A stretch of 64,000 nt of DNA, taken from contig CAMDVD010000005.1 in the NCBI GenBank assembly GCA_945878115.1, forward strand, positions 1 to 64,000. Reading direction: 5' to 3'. Made by a program: the position numbers and the translations under genes. Of this stretch, positions 51,999-60,261 are shown in pieces. Source of the DNA: Chitinophaga pinensis. Lineage in GTDB: Bacteria; Bacteroidota; Bacteroidia; Chitinophagales; Chitinophagaceae. Position 1 is the stretch's first letter. Each line of letters begins with the position of its first letter. Below the pieces are notes generated by a model that searched no databases, was not told the origin of the DNA, and saw only the letters and a program-made list of their open reading frames with translations.

Positions 51999-52241
51999 AT
52001 GAAAACTCCCATTAACAAATTTCTTTATGTTGGATTTCTAATCTTAGGAATTTACCAAGCCATGTTTACCAAAGATTATATCCAAGCGGCATCTTCTCTT
52101 GGAATCGGAATGGCATTTGATCCTTTTAATCCAGAGCAAAAATGGAATGATAGGCCTACTTGGCAGAAGGCGGTTTTAATCATTCACCTTGCTTTCGTCG
52201 CAGCAATGTTCGGATTGGGAATTGGTTTGAATGACAAATAA
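51999..52241 (+). CDS. small hypothetical membrane protein
   Basis: This 80-residue protein has two hydrophobic segments (about 7-25 and 58-76) separated by a polar loop, MAFDPFNPEQKWNDRPTWQKA. PFNP and WQK recur in small Bacteroidota membrane proteins without known function. It follows the AraC-type gene by 66 nt on the same strand and may be its target. Length and composition support a real gene. Confidence 0.7.
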   Translation: MKTPINKFLYVGFLILGIYQAMFTKDYIQAASSLGIGMAFDPFNPEQKWNDRPTWQKAVLIIHLAFVAAMFGLGIGLNDK

Positions 52242-52344
52242 ACTTGCTTTTATTGATATGCAGTTTAACCTATTAATTTTCTGGATGTTACAATCAATCA
52301 AAGCATTTTAGTGTGAACTTTCGTTCAAAAGGTGAACAAAATGG

Positions 52345-52375
52345 AAAGCTCCAAATTTCAAAGGGGCTTTTTTAG
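52345..52375 (+). terminator. terminator-like hairpin
   Basis: AAAGCTCC (52345-52352) pairs with GGGGCTTT (52363-52370) with one mismatch, followed by TTTTAG. It may end the AraC/small-protein transcript. Confidence 0.6.
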
Positions 52376-52553
52376 TTTTATCTAAAACCTGTTAAATGCC
52401 TTCCGGGCTTGAAGCATTTGCGCTTTTGTAAGAAAAGTGGAAGGGTTACTGGAAATAGGATAATTTACTGGATAAATATTTCGTTGCAGAATAGGCACTA
52501 CATTATTCTCAAAATGGGTTCGAGAATAGAGCATTCTGTTGAGCAGAATTAAC

Positions 52554-52586
52554 AAGGGGTTCAACGATTAAAAGTTGGACCCCTTT
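52554..52586 (+). terminator. terminator-like hairpin
   Basis: AAGGGGTTCAAC pairs with GTTGGACCCCTT with one mismatch, and a T-run runs to 52586. No plus-strand gene precedes it closely, so it may belong to a small untranslated transcript. Confidence 0.6.
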
Positions 52587-52856
52587 TTTGCCAATTGGAA
52601 GAGGGATTCTCTATTCTGTAAATTGTAAATACTTGATCCGCATTTTTAGTATTATCCGTTAAATCCTTTTATCGGACTACATCTTGGTTCCGACATTAGT
52701 GCGATTGCACCTTGGTCTTAACACTTTCAAGTACACCTTCTTCACTATTTGTTATCAAATTATTACTAATTATCTAAACTAAATTCTAAAAAAAGTTCGT
52801 TCTTTGCGGGAATCTTTGCAAAACCAAATTTCATTCATCATCAAATTATTAATTAA

Positions 52857-53519
52857 TTGTTAGCTTTAGGTAAACAAATACAAACTATCATAAGGGAGTG
52901 GCGTTCTAGTTTTAGAGAGCCTTCTTTTGCTTGGAAGATTCTATTGATGCCCGGTTTGTTTTTTGTATATTCCGCTATTACCCAAAAACTTGGCAATTTC
53001 GTAGAAATGCGCAAGGGCGTGGTTCTTGATGATAAATTGTTGTACTGGTTTCCAAGTTATGATTTCTCTTTTTATATTTTTATTCTATTGTATTCTTCTC
53101 TGACACTGGTTGTCCTAACGCATTTAGATAAACCAAAAATCATTTTACGAATTATAGAAATGCACTTTTTGGTTGCTGTTGTTCGTCAACTTTGTATATT
53201 GCTCATTGCACTCGATCCACCTTCCGGAATTATTGTTTTACGTGATGTATTTTTAGAAAATACCGTTTACCCACGCAATTCCCCATTGACTAAAGATTTG
53301 TTTTTTAGTGGTCATGTTGCGAGTATATTCCTTTATTTTTTATGTGCCGAGAAAAAATTTGTCAAGAGATTTTTGATTTCTGCAACTTTCTTGATGAGTT
53401 TTATGATACTGAGTATGCGTGTTCATTATACCTATGATGTATATGGCGCTATATTTTTTACTTACCTTATTTACAAAGTCCCAAGTTGGATACGCAGTAG
53501 AGAAATGGTGATGCGCTAA
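52857..53519 (+). CDS. PAP2/sphingomyelin-synthase-like membrane phosphatase
   Basis: This 220-residue protein with a TTG start has five to six hydrophobic segments. DLFFSGHVASIFLYF and RVHYTYDVYGAIFF carry the H...H-x3-D catalytic set of the PAP2_C (sphingomyelin-synthase-like) branch, while PRNSPLTKDLFFSGH precedes it. These enzymes move or remove phospho-headgroups on lipids in the membrane. It is 70 nt upstream of dtd and may be expressed with it. Confidence 0.8.
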   Translation: MLALGKQIQTIIREWRSSFREPSFAWKILLMPGLFFVYSAITQKLGNFVEMRKGVVLDDKLLYWFPSYDFSFYIFILLYSSLTLVVLTHLDKPKIILRIIEMHFLVAVVRQLCILLIALDPPSGIIVLRDVFLENTVYPRNSPLTKDLFFSGHVASIFLYFLCAEKKFVKRFLISATFLMSFMILSMRVHYTYDVYGAIFFTYLIYKVPSWIRSREMVMR

Positions 53520-53589
53520 GTGTATACCAAATTTGTAGATTGTTTCTTTTTGAACAAAGATTTCCCTGTAATTTATTATTTTCGATGCC

Positions 53590-54042
53590 ATGAGAGCGAT
53601 TATTCAACGTGTGAAACATGCTAGTGTAAGTATTGATGGCAAACTAACAGCAACAATTGAACAAGGCTTATTGGTATTATTAGGCATTGAAGCAGAAGAT
53701 TCCGCAGAAGATATTGCATGGTTAAGTGCGAAAATTGTACAAATGCGCATTTTCAATGACCAACAACATTTGATGAATTTATCACTACTCGATGTACAAG
53801 GAAGTATTTTGGTGGTAAGTCAATTCACCTTACACGCTTCAACCAAAAAAGGAAATCGTCCTTCCTTTATTCTTGCAGCCAAACCAAATATCGCTATTCC
53901 TTTATATGAAGCCATGATTGTACAATTGGAAAAGGATTCGGGTAGAAAAATTCAGACAGGCAGCTTTGGTGCAGATATGCAAGTTTCATTAGTAAATGAC
54001 GGTCCCGTGACTATCTTTATTGACTCAAAACAAAAACAATAA
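53590..54042 (+). CDS. dtd: D-aminoacyl-tRNA deacylase
   Basis: This 150-residue protein has both DTD signatures: LVVSQFTLHAS (SQFTL) and LVNDGPVTIFID (N-x-GPVT). The start, MRAIIQRVKHASVSIDG, is typical. It hydrolyses D-aminoacyl-tRNAs and mischarged glycyl-tRNA(Ala), protecting translation. It is separated from the MazG-like gene by only 3 nt, so the two form an operon. Confidence 0.96.
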   Translation: MRAIIQRVKHASVSIDGKLTATIEQGLLVLLGIEAEDSAEDIAWLSAKIVQMRIFNDQQHLMNLSLLDVQGSILVVSQFTLHASTKKGNRPSFILAAKPNIAIPLYEAMIVQLEKDSGRKIQTGSFGADMQVSLVNDGPVTIFIDSKQKQ

Positions 54043-54045
54043 AAT

Positions 54046-54372
54046 ATGCAACTGCAAGAATTGCAACAAGAAGTAGACGTTTGGATAAAAACCTATGGTG
54101 TACGCTATTTCAACCACTTGACGAATTTAGGCATATTGATGGAAGAGGTTGGCGAACTATCTCGCATCATGGTACGCACCTATGGGGAACAAAGTTCTAA
54201 ACCACAAGAGAATACAAAAAATATTGCCGATGAAATGGCTGATATACTTTGGGTTTTAACTGCTTTGGCAAATCAATGCGATGTAAACCTAGAAGAAGCC
54301 ATGAAAAAAAATTTAGAAAAGAAAACGAATCGTGATAAAGCAAGACATCAGGAAAACCCAAAATTGATATAA
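54046..54372 (+). CDS. MazG-like nucleotide pyrophosphohydrolase
   Basis: The 108-residue length is the single-domain size of the family. It has the MazG/dUTPase-superfamily metal motifs EEVGELSR and DEMADILWVL (E-x-x-E and E-x-x-D). The C-terminal helix contains EEAMKKNLEKKTNRDKARH, common in this group. It probably hydrolyses non-canonical or excess NTPs. It is co-transcribed with dtd. Confidence 0.9.
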   Translation: MQLQELQQEVDVWIKTYGVRYFNHLTNLGILMEEVGELSRIMVRTYGEQSSKPQENTKNIADEMADILWVLTALANQCDVNLEEAMKKNLEKKTNRDKARHQENPKLI

Positions 54373-54540
54373 AACGATAGCGTATTTTTTAATAAAAAAT
54401 AAATGCCAATGCTCGCATAGATTATTCTTAAATTTCTTGAAAATATTTTATTTAAAAATTAGTTTTGCCTACCCATGAAAAAAAAGAAAGTCTCTAAACA
54501 TTATCCTTCATCGAACACGAAAATTTCCATTGGATAAGAT

Positions 54541-55977
54541 ATGCTTTTTAACTCTATTGAATTCGCCATTTTCTTACCCATTATTTTTGCACTGTATTGG
54601 TTTGTGGATCCTAAAAGTGTAAGGGTTCAAAATATATTATTATTAGTTGCGAGTTATTATTTTTATGCTTGTTGGGATTGGCGCTTTTTATTTCTATTGG
54701 TGTTTTCTACTTTACTAGATTATTACACAGGAATAAAAATGCATGAAGCAAGTACTGTCAAATTAAAAAAAATATGGCTCTGGATTAGTATCGGAATTAA
54801 TTTGGGCTTCCTTGGCGTTTTTAAATATTACAACTTTTTTGCTACTTCTTTTGAAAGTGCCTTGTCTGAAATAGGCTTGCATGTTAATCTGTGGACTATC
54901 CAAGTCATATTACCAGTTGGGATTTCATTCTATACTTTCCATGGATTATCCTATGTGATTGATATTTATAAAAATAAAATCAAACCAGAAAGGAACTTTA
55001 TCGATTATACTTTATTCGTAAGTTTTTTTCCATTGCTTGTTGCTGGACCTATTGAAAGGGCAACCCATCTTTTACCCCAAATTCAAAGAGAAAGAACTTT
55101 CGATTATACAAAGGCGATTGATGGCTTGCGTCAAATATTATGGGGACTTTTTAAAAAAATAGTAATTGCAGATCAGTGTGCAATTTATGCCAATCAAATT
55201 TTTGCAAACTCAGCAGATTATTCTGGTAGTGCGCTTTTACTTGGCGCTTTATTTTTTACATTTCAAATCTATGGCGACTTCTCAGGCTATTCTGACATTG
55301 CTATTGGTACGGCGAAATTGTTTGGTATTGATCTTTTAAGAAATTTTGCATTCCCTTATTTCTCCAGAGATATAGCAGAGTTTTGGCGCAGATGGCATAT
55401 TTCATTATCTAGTTGGTTTAGGGATTATTTATACATTCCCCTAGGAGGTAGTAAGGGCGGTACTTGGACCAAAGTAAGAAATACATTTATCATATTTATC
55501 ATCAGTGGCTTTTGGCATGGTGCCAATTGGACTTTTCTTGTTTGGGGCTTTTTAAACGCATTGTATATCATGCCTTCCATTGTATTAAAATCCAATAGAA
55601 ATCATTTGGATATCATTGCACAAGGAAAATATTTACCTAGCTTTCGTGAGTTCGGAGGTATGCTCATTACATTTTTGCTCACTGTATTAGCTTGGATATT
55701 TTTTAGATCTGAGGATTTGACACAAGCTATCCAGTATATTTCTACTATAGCATCACCTTCCTTATTCACAATACCAACGTTTAGGCCATTTGTTCTTTTT
55801 TTATTCTTGCTTTTCTTTTTCGGTATAGAATGGATAGGCAGGGAACAACAATTTGCATTGGCAAAAATAGGCGAGCGTTGGCCTTCTTGGTTAAGATGGA
55901 TCATGTACTATGCTTTTATCATTGCTATATTTGCCTTCGTGGGTAAAGAGCAACAATTTATTTATTTTCAATTTTAA
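54541..55977 (+). CDS. MBOAT family O-acyltransferase (AlgI/DltB-like)
   Basis: This 478-residue protein has about ten membrane segments. The family signatures are visible: LLLVASYYFYACWDWRFL, ILPVGISFYTFHGLSYVID, FPLLVAGPIERATHLLPQ, FAFPYFSRDIAEFWRRWHISLSSWFRDYLYIPLGGSKGG (in pieces) and the catalytic-His loop FWHGANWTFL near 325. It transfers acetyl or another acyl group across the membrane onto an exported polymer. The following gene, 3 nt away, encodes its SGNH-like partner. Confidence 0.95.
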   Translation: MLFNSIEFAIFLPIIFALYWFVDPKSVRVQNILLLVASYYFYACWDWRFLFLLVFSTLLDYYTGIKMHEASTVKLKKIWLWISIGINLGFLGVFKYYNFFATSFESALSEIGLHVNLWTIQVILPVGISFYTFHGLSYVIDIYKNKIKPERNFIDYTLFVSFFPLLVAGPIERATHLLPQIQRERTFDYTKAIDGLRQILWGLFKKIVIADQCAIYANQIFANSADYSGSALLLGALFFTFQIYGDFSGYSDIAIGTAKLFGIDLLRNFAFPYFSRDIAEFWRRWHISLSSWFRDYLYIPLGGSKGGTWTKVRNTFIIFIISGFWHGANWTFLVWGFLNALYIMPSIVLKSNRNHLDIIAQGKYLPSFREFGGMLITFLLTVLAWIFFRSEDLTQAIQYISTIASPSLFTIPTFRPFVLFLFLLFFFGIEWIGREQQFALAKIGERWPSWLRWIMYYAFIIAIFAFVGKEQQFIYFQF

Positions 55978-55980
55978 AGA

Positions 55981-56991
55981 ATGCGAAAATTTATTCGAAG
56001 AGTATTTCATTTTTTCTTAGTTGCTGGTATAGCTATGTCCTTATTGTTGATTAGTTATATTTGTTTTGATCCTTTTGTGGTATTGAAAAAAATATACTAT
56101 CATTCAATTCCAATCGGCAATCCTAATCGCGATTATTTATCAACTGAATTATTTTTAAAAAATTATAAGACATACCGGTTCAACTCCTTTATTTTTGGGA
56201 GTTCTAGAACATTGGCATATCGAATTGACTCATGGGAAAAGTACTTGTCAAAAGAAGCTAAACCTTTCAAATTTGACGCTTATGGGGAGACTATTTATGG
56301 CATCTATACGAAGATGAAATTTTTAGATAAGTTAAATGTAAAGATGGATAATGCCTTACTTATTTTTTGTAGAAATATCACATTTCAACGTCCGCATAAT
56401 TCGGATAATCATTTAACCATCAAACATCCAGCAACTTCTGGTGAAAGCGAGTGGATGTTTCATTGGGCGTTTTTTAAAGCCTATTTGAATCCGAATTATT
56501 TCTTTGAATTTTTATGGCATAAAATCACTGGCAAACAAAAAGTGATAGACGCCGAAATGTTGCATTTAAATAAAATGACCTTTGATTCTGTTCGCAATGA
56601 AATGGATTTGAAAGCCAAAGAGAATTCCATTAATTTGGGGATGAATGTTTATTATATGGAAAAGAAAAATCTGTTTTATAAACGCAAAGGAGAATTGCTA
56701 GATCCGAAGTCAAAAATTAGAAAGACACAATTGTTTATGTTGAAGGAGATAAAAAGATTGCTTGAAAAACACAATACCAACTATAGAATTGTCATCAGCC
56801 CTTTGTACGAACAAATGAAATTTAGTGTAGAAGACAGGCGAATTTTAAAGCAATTATTTGGCGATCATATCCATGATTTCTCTGGTAAAAATTATTTTAC
56901 CGATGATGTGACGCATTATTACGAAGCCAGCCATTATCGACCTATGGTAGGTGATAGTATTTTATCTATTATTTATGCAGATAAAAAATAA
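55981..56991 (+). CDS. DltD/AlgJ-like SGNH-type partner of the MBOAT protein
   Basis: This 336-residue protein has one N-terminal membrane anchor (about 8-30), so the body is periplasmic. FIFGSSRTLAYRID (about 75) supplies the SGNH block I Ser and DDVTHYYEASHYRPMVGDSI the block V Asp/His, as in DltD, AlgJ and other MBOAT partners. It likely completes acyl transfer to a surface glycan. A 3-nt gap indicates an operon with the MBOAT gene. Confidence 0.82.
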   Translation: MRKFIRRVFHFFLVAGIAMSLLLISYICFDPFVVLKKIYYHSIPIGNPNRDYLSTELFLKNYKTYRFNSFIFGSSRTLAYRIDSWEKYLSKEAKPFKFDAYGETIYGIYTKMKFLDKLNVKMDNALLIFCRNITFQRPHNSDNHLTIKHPATSGESEWMFHWAFFKAYLNPNYFFEFLWHKITGKQKVIDAEMLHLNKMTFDSVRNEMDLKAKENSINLGMNVYYMEKKNLFYKRKGELLDPKSKIRKTQLFMLKEIKRLLEKHNTNYRIVISPLYEQMKFSVEDRRILKQLFGDHIHDFSGKNYFTDDVTHYYEASHYRPMVGDSILSIIYADKK

Positions 56992-57033
56992 AGCTATTTA
57001 AAAAGCTGGCGAAACTAAATTTAATGCTACAGT

Positions 57034-57117
57034 AGGGCGGCACACACGCTTTTCGTTCCAATCTTTTTGCTTGCTACGCCGCAAAAAGGATTTCCACTGC
57101 AATCGTTGCCGCAATAC
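57034..57117. repeat. dispersed intergenic repeat, minus orientation
   Basis: AGGGCGGCACACACG, CGTTCCAATCTTTTTGC and GCAAAAAGGATTTCCAC, ending CGTTGCCGCAAT, is the reverse complement of the ends and core of the element at 15656-15791, without about 57 of its internal bases. It fills the gap between the acyltransferase operon and the TPR lipoprotein gene. Confidence 0.8.
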
Positions 57118-57214
57118 AACTGCATCTAAGATTCTCCATTTTTAGAATATGTTTAGTTTGATCTAAAAGCTTAGTTATCTTAGTCCATTGCCTAATTATT
57201 GAAAATTTATCCCC

Positions 57215-57243
57215 TTGGTATTACTTGTTTTTTAGTAGGTTTG
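57215..57243 (+). promoter_or_regulatory. promoter of the TPR lipoprotein gene
   Basis: TTG (57215-57217) and TAGGTTTG (57236-57243) are 18 bases apart and match the Bacteroidota -33/-7 pattern. The start codon is 16 bases downstream. Confidence 0.6.
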
Positions 57244-57259
57244 CAGCTTTCAAAAAGCC

Positions 57260-58279
57260 ATGCAAAAAAGGCATACTCTAATTTTATTTTATTTTATATT
57301 TTGTTCCTGCGGATATTTCTCATCCTCTACAAGTAGCCATGGCAGCAGTAATGTAGATAAATTTCCAGAACTTGCCTCTGTAAATAGTCAAATTGAGAAA
57401 TCACCTAAAAATGCTTCCTTACTGTATCAAAGAGGAATGATTTTGTCCAAGTTGAAACAAGATTCATTAGCGATTCTGGATTTTCAGAATGCCATTAAAA
57501 TAGATAGCAATAAGGCAGATTATTATAGCGCCATTGGCAATATCCTATTTGAACATAAAGACATCGCAGGAAGTGCTGTGTGGTTGGCAAAGGCAGTTGC
57601 ACTCAATCCTTCAGATGAGATGGCGCATTTAAAAATGGCGAAATTATTTCTATACACTGGCGAATACCCAAAAGCATTTACTGAAATTAATACGGTATTG
57701 CGAGGTAATGTATATAATCCTGAAGCCTATTTTTTAAAAGGGATGTGCTATAAAAATATGAAGGATTCCAATAAGGCAATTTCCAGTTTTCAAACCGCTG
57801 TGCAAACAGATCCTAAGTATGCGGATGCTTATATGCAATTGGCCTTAATTTACCAAGCCAAGAAGGATCCAGTGTCGTTGCGATATTTTGAAAATGCATA
57901 TCAAGCCGATACAAGCAATTTAGAATCTTTGTATGGAGCAGCCATGTATTGGCAAGACCAAGAAAAGTTTGCGGAAGCAAAAAAAGTATTTACAAGAATT
58001 GTGTATATCGATCGACAATACCCAAAAGCATTTTTTAATATGGGCTGGATGCTATTGCAAGAAGACAGTACAGAAAAGGCCATTCGCCAATTTGATATTG
58101 CTATACAAGTAAAACCAGATTACGCTGAAGCATATTATAATCGTGGACTGTGTTACGAAATCAGAAATGAGAAGACACAAGCCATTGCTGATTATAAACA
58201 AGCGTTAATTTTTTCACCTGACTTTGCTTTGTGTAAGACTGCTTTGCAGCGAGTCCAAATGCAAAATCCCAAACTTTAA
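57260..58279 (+). CDS. TPR repeat lipoprotein
   Basis: This 339-residue protein opens with a lipoprotein-type signal (ILFYFIFCSCGYF, probable acylated Cys near 16-18). Seven to eight TPR units span about 48-335, for example SLAILDFQNAIKIDSNKADYYSAIGN, PEAYFLKGMCYKNMKDSNKAISSFQTAVQTDP (in pieces) and AIADYKQALIFSPDFAL. It would be anchored in a membrane facing the periplasm and act as a scaffold. Its partners are unknown. Confidence 0.85.
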   Translation: MQKRHTLILFYFIFCSCGYFSSSTSSHGSSNVDKFPELASVNSQIEKSPKNASLLYQRGMILSKLKQDSLAILDFQNAIKIDSNKADYYSAIGNILFEHKDIAGSAVWLAKAVALNPSDEMAHLKMAKLFLYTGEYPKAFTEINTVLRGNVYNPEAYFLKGMCYKNMKDSNKAISSFQTAVQTDPKYADAYMQLALIYQAKKDPVSLRYFENAYQADTSNLESLYGAAMYWQDQEKFAEAKKVFTRIVYIDRQYPKAFFNMGWMLLQEDSTEKAIRQFDIAIQVKPDYAEAYYNRGLCYEIRNEKTQAIADYKQALIFSPDFALCKTALQRVQMQNPKL

Positions 58280-58332
58280 AATTCCAAATTCCAAAGGTCA
58301 AGTACGAAATCCCAAATATTAAAATTTCAAAT

Positions 58333-58387
58333 TGCTCAATACTAACTACTCAATACAAACTACTAATTACTCACTACTAACTACTCA
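58333..58387. repeat. low-complexity ACTACTCA-type repeat
   Basis: Degenerate units such as CAATACTAACTACT, CAAACTACTAATTACT and CACTACTAACTACT run up to the rpe start. The same type is at 39451-39496. The preceding bases are also repetitive (AAATTCCAAATTCCAAA). Confidence 0.6.
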
Positions 58388-58390
58388 AAA

Positions 58391-59038
58391 ATGGCACTCA
58401 TAGCTCCTTCCATTCTTTCTGCTAATTTTTTAAAATTAAGCGACGACATCCACATGATTAATGAATCACAAGCAGATTGGTTTCATCTGGATGTGATGGA
58501 TGGCCGTTTTGTACCGAATATTAGTTTCGGTTTTCCTGTTATTGCAGCGATTAAAAAAGAAGCACGCAAGACACTAGATGTGCATTTAATGATAGAAGAG
58601 CCAGGTAAATATGCTGAAGAATTTAAAAATGCTGGTGCGGATATATTAAGTGTGCACATTGAAGCTTGTTCTCATTTGCATCGAAATTTGCAACAAATAA
58701 AAAGTCTGGGTATGCAAGCAGGAGTTGCTATTAATCCGCATACACCAGTTCAAAACATGTTTGACGTATTGCACGACATTGATGTGGTTTGTATGATGAG
58801 TGTAAATCCTGGTTTTGGCGGACAAAAATTCATTGCACATACCATTGAGAAAATAAAAACCTTGAAAGCAGAAATAGTGCGTAGAGGTTTGTCTACATTA
58901 ATCGAAATTGATGGTGGTGTAACATTAGAGAATGCCTCATCTATTATTGCAGCAGGTGCAGATGTTTTGGTAGCAGGTAATACCGTATTCTCTACTTCTG
59001 ACCCAAGCGATACAATTGCGAAATTGAAAGGGATGTAA
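58391..59038 (+). CDS. rpe: ribulose-phosphate 3-epimerase
   Basis: The 215-residue length is normal. The TIM-barrel signatures are SILSANFLKL, WFHLDVMDGRFVPNISFGFPVI (metal-binding His and catalytic Asp), DVHLMIEEP, SVNPGFGGQKFI and LIEIDGGVTLENA (second Asp), with VAGNTVF binding phosphate. It interconverts ribulose-5-phosphate and xylulose-5-phosphate in the pentose phosphate pathway. Confidence 0.97.
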   Translation: MALIAPSILSANFLKLSDDIHMINESQADWFHLDVMDGRFVPNISFGFPVIAAIKKEARKTLDVHLMIEEPGKYAEEFKNAGADILSVHIEACSHLHRNLQQIKSLGMQAGVAINPHTPVQNMFDVLHDIDVVCMMSVNPGFGGQKFIAHTIEKIKTLKAEIVRRGLSTLIEIDGGVTLENASSIIAAGADVLVAGNTVFSTSDPSDTIAKLKGM

Positions 59039-59057
59039 ATCTGCCAGCCGATGGATG

Positions 59058-59148
59058 CTGAGCGCAGCCGAAGTATGGATACTGAGCGCAGTCGATGTAA
59101 CCTGTTATAAATACAAATGACACGGGTTGCAAACCCGCGCCAGCCAAT
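59058..59148. repeat. GAGCGCAG and GGGTTGCAAACCC repeat cluster
   Basis: CTGAGCGCAGCCGAAG (from 59058) and CTGAGCGCAGTCGATG (from about 59082) lie side by side. A copy of GACACGGGTTGCAAACCCG plus CGCCAGCC follows at 59119-59144. Both motifs reappear together at 60004-60120. Confidence 0.75.
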
Positions 59149-59179
59149 ATCTGTAGAATATGCATCAATATTTACTTGC

Positions 59180-59491
59180 CTATGTAATGACAAGTTTTTG
59201 ATTCAGTAGTTCTATATTGAAATTCACCTTAGCGTTTAATGCTCTAAAGACTTTTAGTATCGTATCGAAGCGAGCGTCAGTCAATGAGTTCTCAATTTTT
59301 GAAATCTGTGCTTTCTTAACACCTATCATTTGGCCAAGTTGTTCTTGGGTTAAGTTGCGTTCTTTTCTGATTTCTTTAATAGTTTGTCCTAACAAATCAA
59401 GTCGCAATTCATTTTCAAAAGCATCTCGTTTTGGAGTCCCTTTCTTTCCAATGTGCTTGTCCGTCATTTCTTCTAATGTGTATGTCTTCAT
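59180..59491 (-). CDS. higA: HigA-like XRE antitoxin
   Basis: This 103-residue protein starts MKTYTLEEMTDKHIGKKGT and is followed by KRDAFENELRLDLLGQTIKEIRKERNLTQEQLGQMIGVKKAQISKIENSLTD (in pieces), an XRE HTH preceded by the HigA-type extension. The ATG overlaps the upstream toxin stop as ATGA. Since the toxin frame is interrupted, this looks like an intact antitoxin left beside a dead toxin. It resembles the HigA at 3286-3588 in layout but is not a close copy. Confidence 0.9.
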   Translation of the reverse strand: MKTYTLEEMTDKHIGKKGTPKRDAFENELRLDLLGQTIKEIRKERNLTQEQLGQMIGVKKAQISKIENSLTDARFDTILKVFRALNAKVNFNIELLNQKLVIT

Positions 59492-59835
59492 TTTAATTTC
59501 TTTTTATCGTTAAAATAATGGGTTCTTATTTTTTCTGTTTTCTCTATTTCTTTGCTTGGCGTTTTTTCCGTCTTCTTAATTATGCCATGTGTTGAAACCA
59601 CTACTGTGTTTGTATTATCTTCCTTGTCCCAAAAGGAAAAAAGTCGGTAATGTGATTTATTAAATAAAGTTCTAAATTCCCAAATTTCATCTTGGAGTTT
59701 TTTGAATAATTCGTTGTCATTCTTTTGTGCTGCTTTCCAAAGATTGTAATAGATTTTTTCTCATGGCTTGTCCTCTAATTTGTCTAAAAATTCTTTAGCT
59801 TCTTCTAAAAATATCACCTTAAATCTTTGACTCAT
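59488..59835 (-). pseudogene. Gp49-like HigB toxin with in-frame stop
   Basis: From the ATG at 59835 the frame gives MSQRFKVIFLEEAKEFLDKL, EDKP, then TGA at 59763-59761. After that stop it continues in the same frame for 90 codons: EKIYYNLWKAAQKN, IWEFRTLFNKSHYRLFSFWDK, VVVSTHGIIKKTEKTPSKEI and on to the terminal stop at 59488. Family features are intact on both sides. The usual residue at the stop is Arg (CGA to TGA is one change). A sequencing error or true inactivation are both possible. Confidence 0.8.
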
Positions 59836-60003
59836 AATATAATGTTAGTGGTTTTCGTCAAAAGTAATAGTTTCCTGTTTAAGAAACTAAATTTGTTACT
59901 AAAAATTGTATTGATTATTCAAGATTTCATACATTGAAATTATTTTTCATTTCTCAAAGGCAATGTGCGATTCTTATTTTCTATTAGAATTTGAAATAGG
60001 AAT

Positions 60004-60120
60004 GACAGAATCATACTAATCATTTCATCAAAAAAAACCTGTACTGAGCGCAGCCGAAGTATCATAGTTCAGACAATATGTGTGAAGAGGACACGGGTTG
60101 CAAACCCGCGCCAGCCAAGG
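60004..60120. repeat. composite dispersed repeat with inserted GAGCGCAG unit
   Basis: It reads GACAGAATCATACTAATC then ATTTCATCAAAAAAA, then an inserted CTGTACTGAGCGCAGCCGAA, then ATCATAGTTCAGACAAT and GACACGGGTTGCAAACCCG. Apart from the insert, this matches one unit of the 102-bp tandem array at 10932-11370. Near 59990-60120 there is no gene; the rest of the 59836-60261 gap is AT-rich and unremarkable. Confidence 0.8.
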
Positions 60121-60261
60121 CCAGCCAACATGTTTAGAACATACAAGCACATGTATCGCAAATCTATATTACTTTATTTCTGGAACTAGACCTATTTTAT
60201 AGGAGTTGGTTTCAGTAAAGTGATTTATGTAATAGAGTTTTGTTATGAATTACCATTCCCC

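Larger units (their letters stand above)
52242..52856. other. 615-bp stretch without a supported gene
   Basis: It holds two terminator-like hairpins (52345-52370 and 52554-52583) and a degenerate relative of the 30-bp direct repeat (about 52305-52340). A minus-strand open frame at 52382-52564 ends in the second hairpin and shows no recognisable domain. The rest, 52590-52856, is AT-rich with no motif that I can name. Confidence 0.5.

Noticed and set aside
52382-52564. 60-codon minus-strand open frame
   Set aside because: It starts inside a terminator hairpin and shows no recognisable domain; kept only as unexplained sequence.
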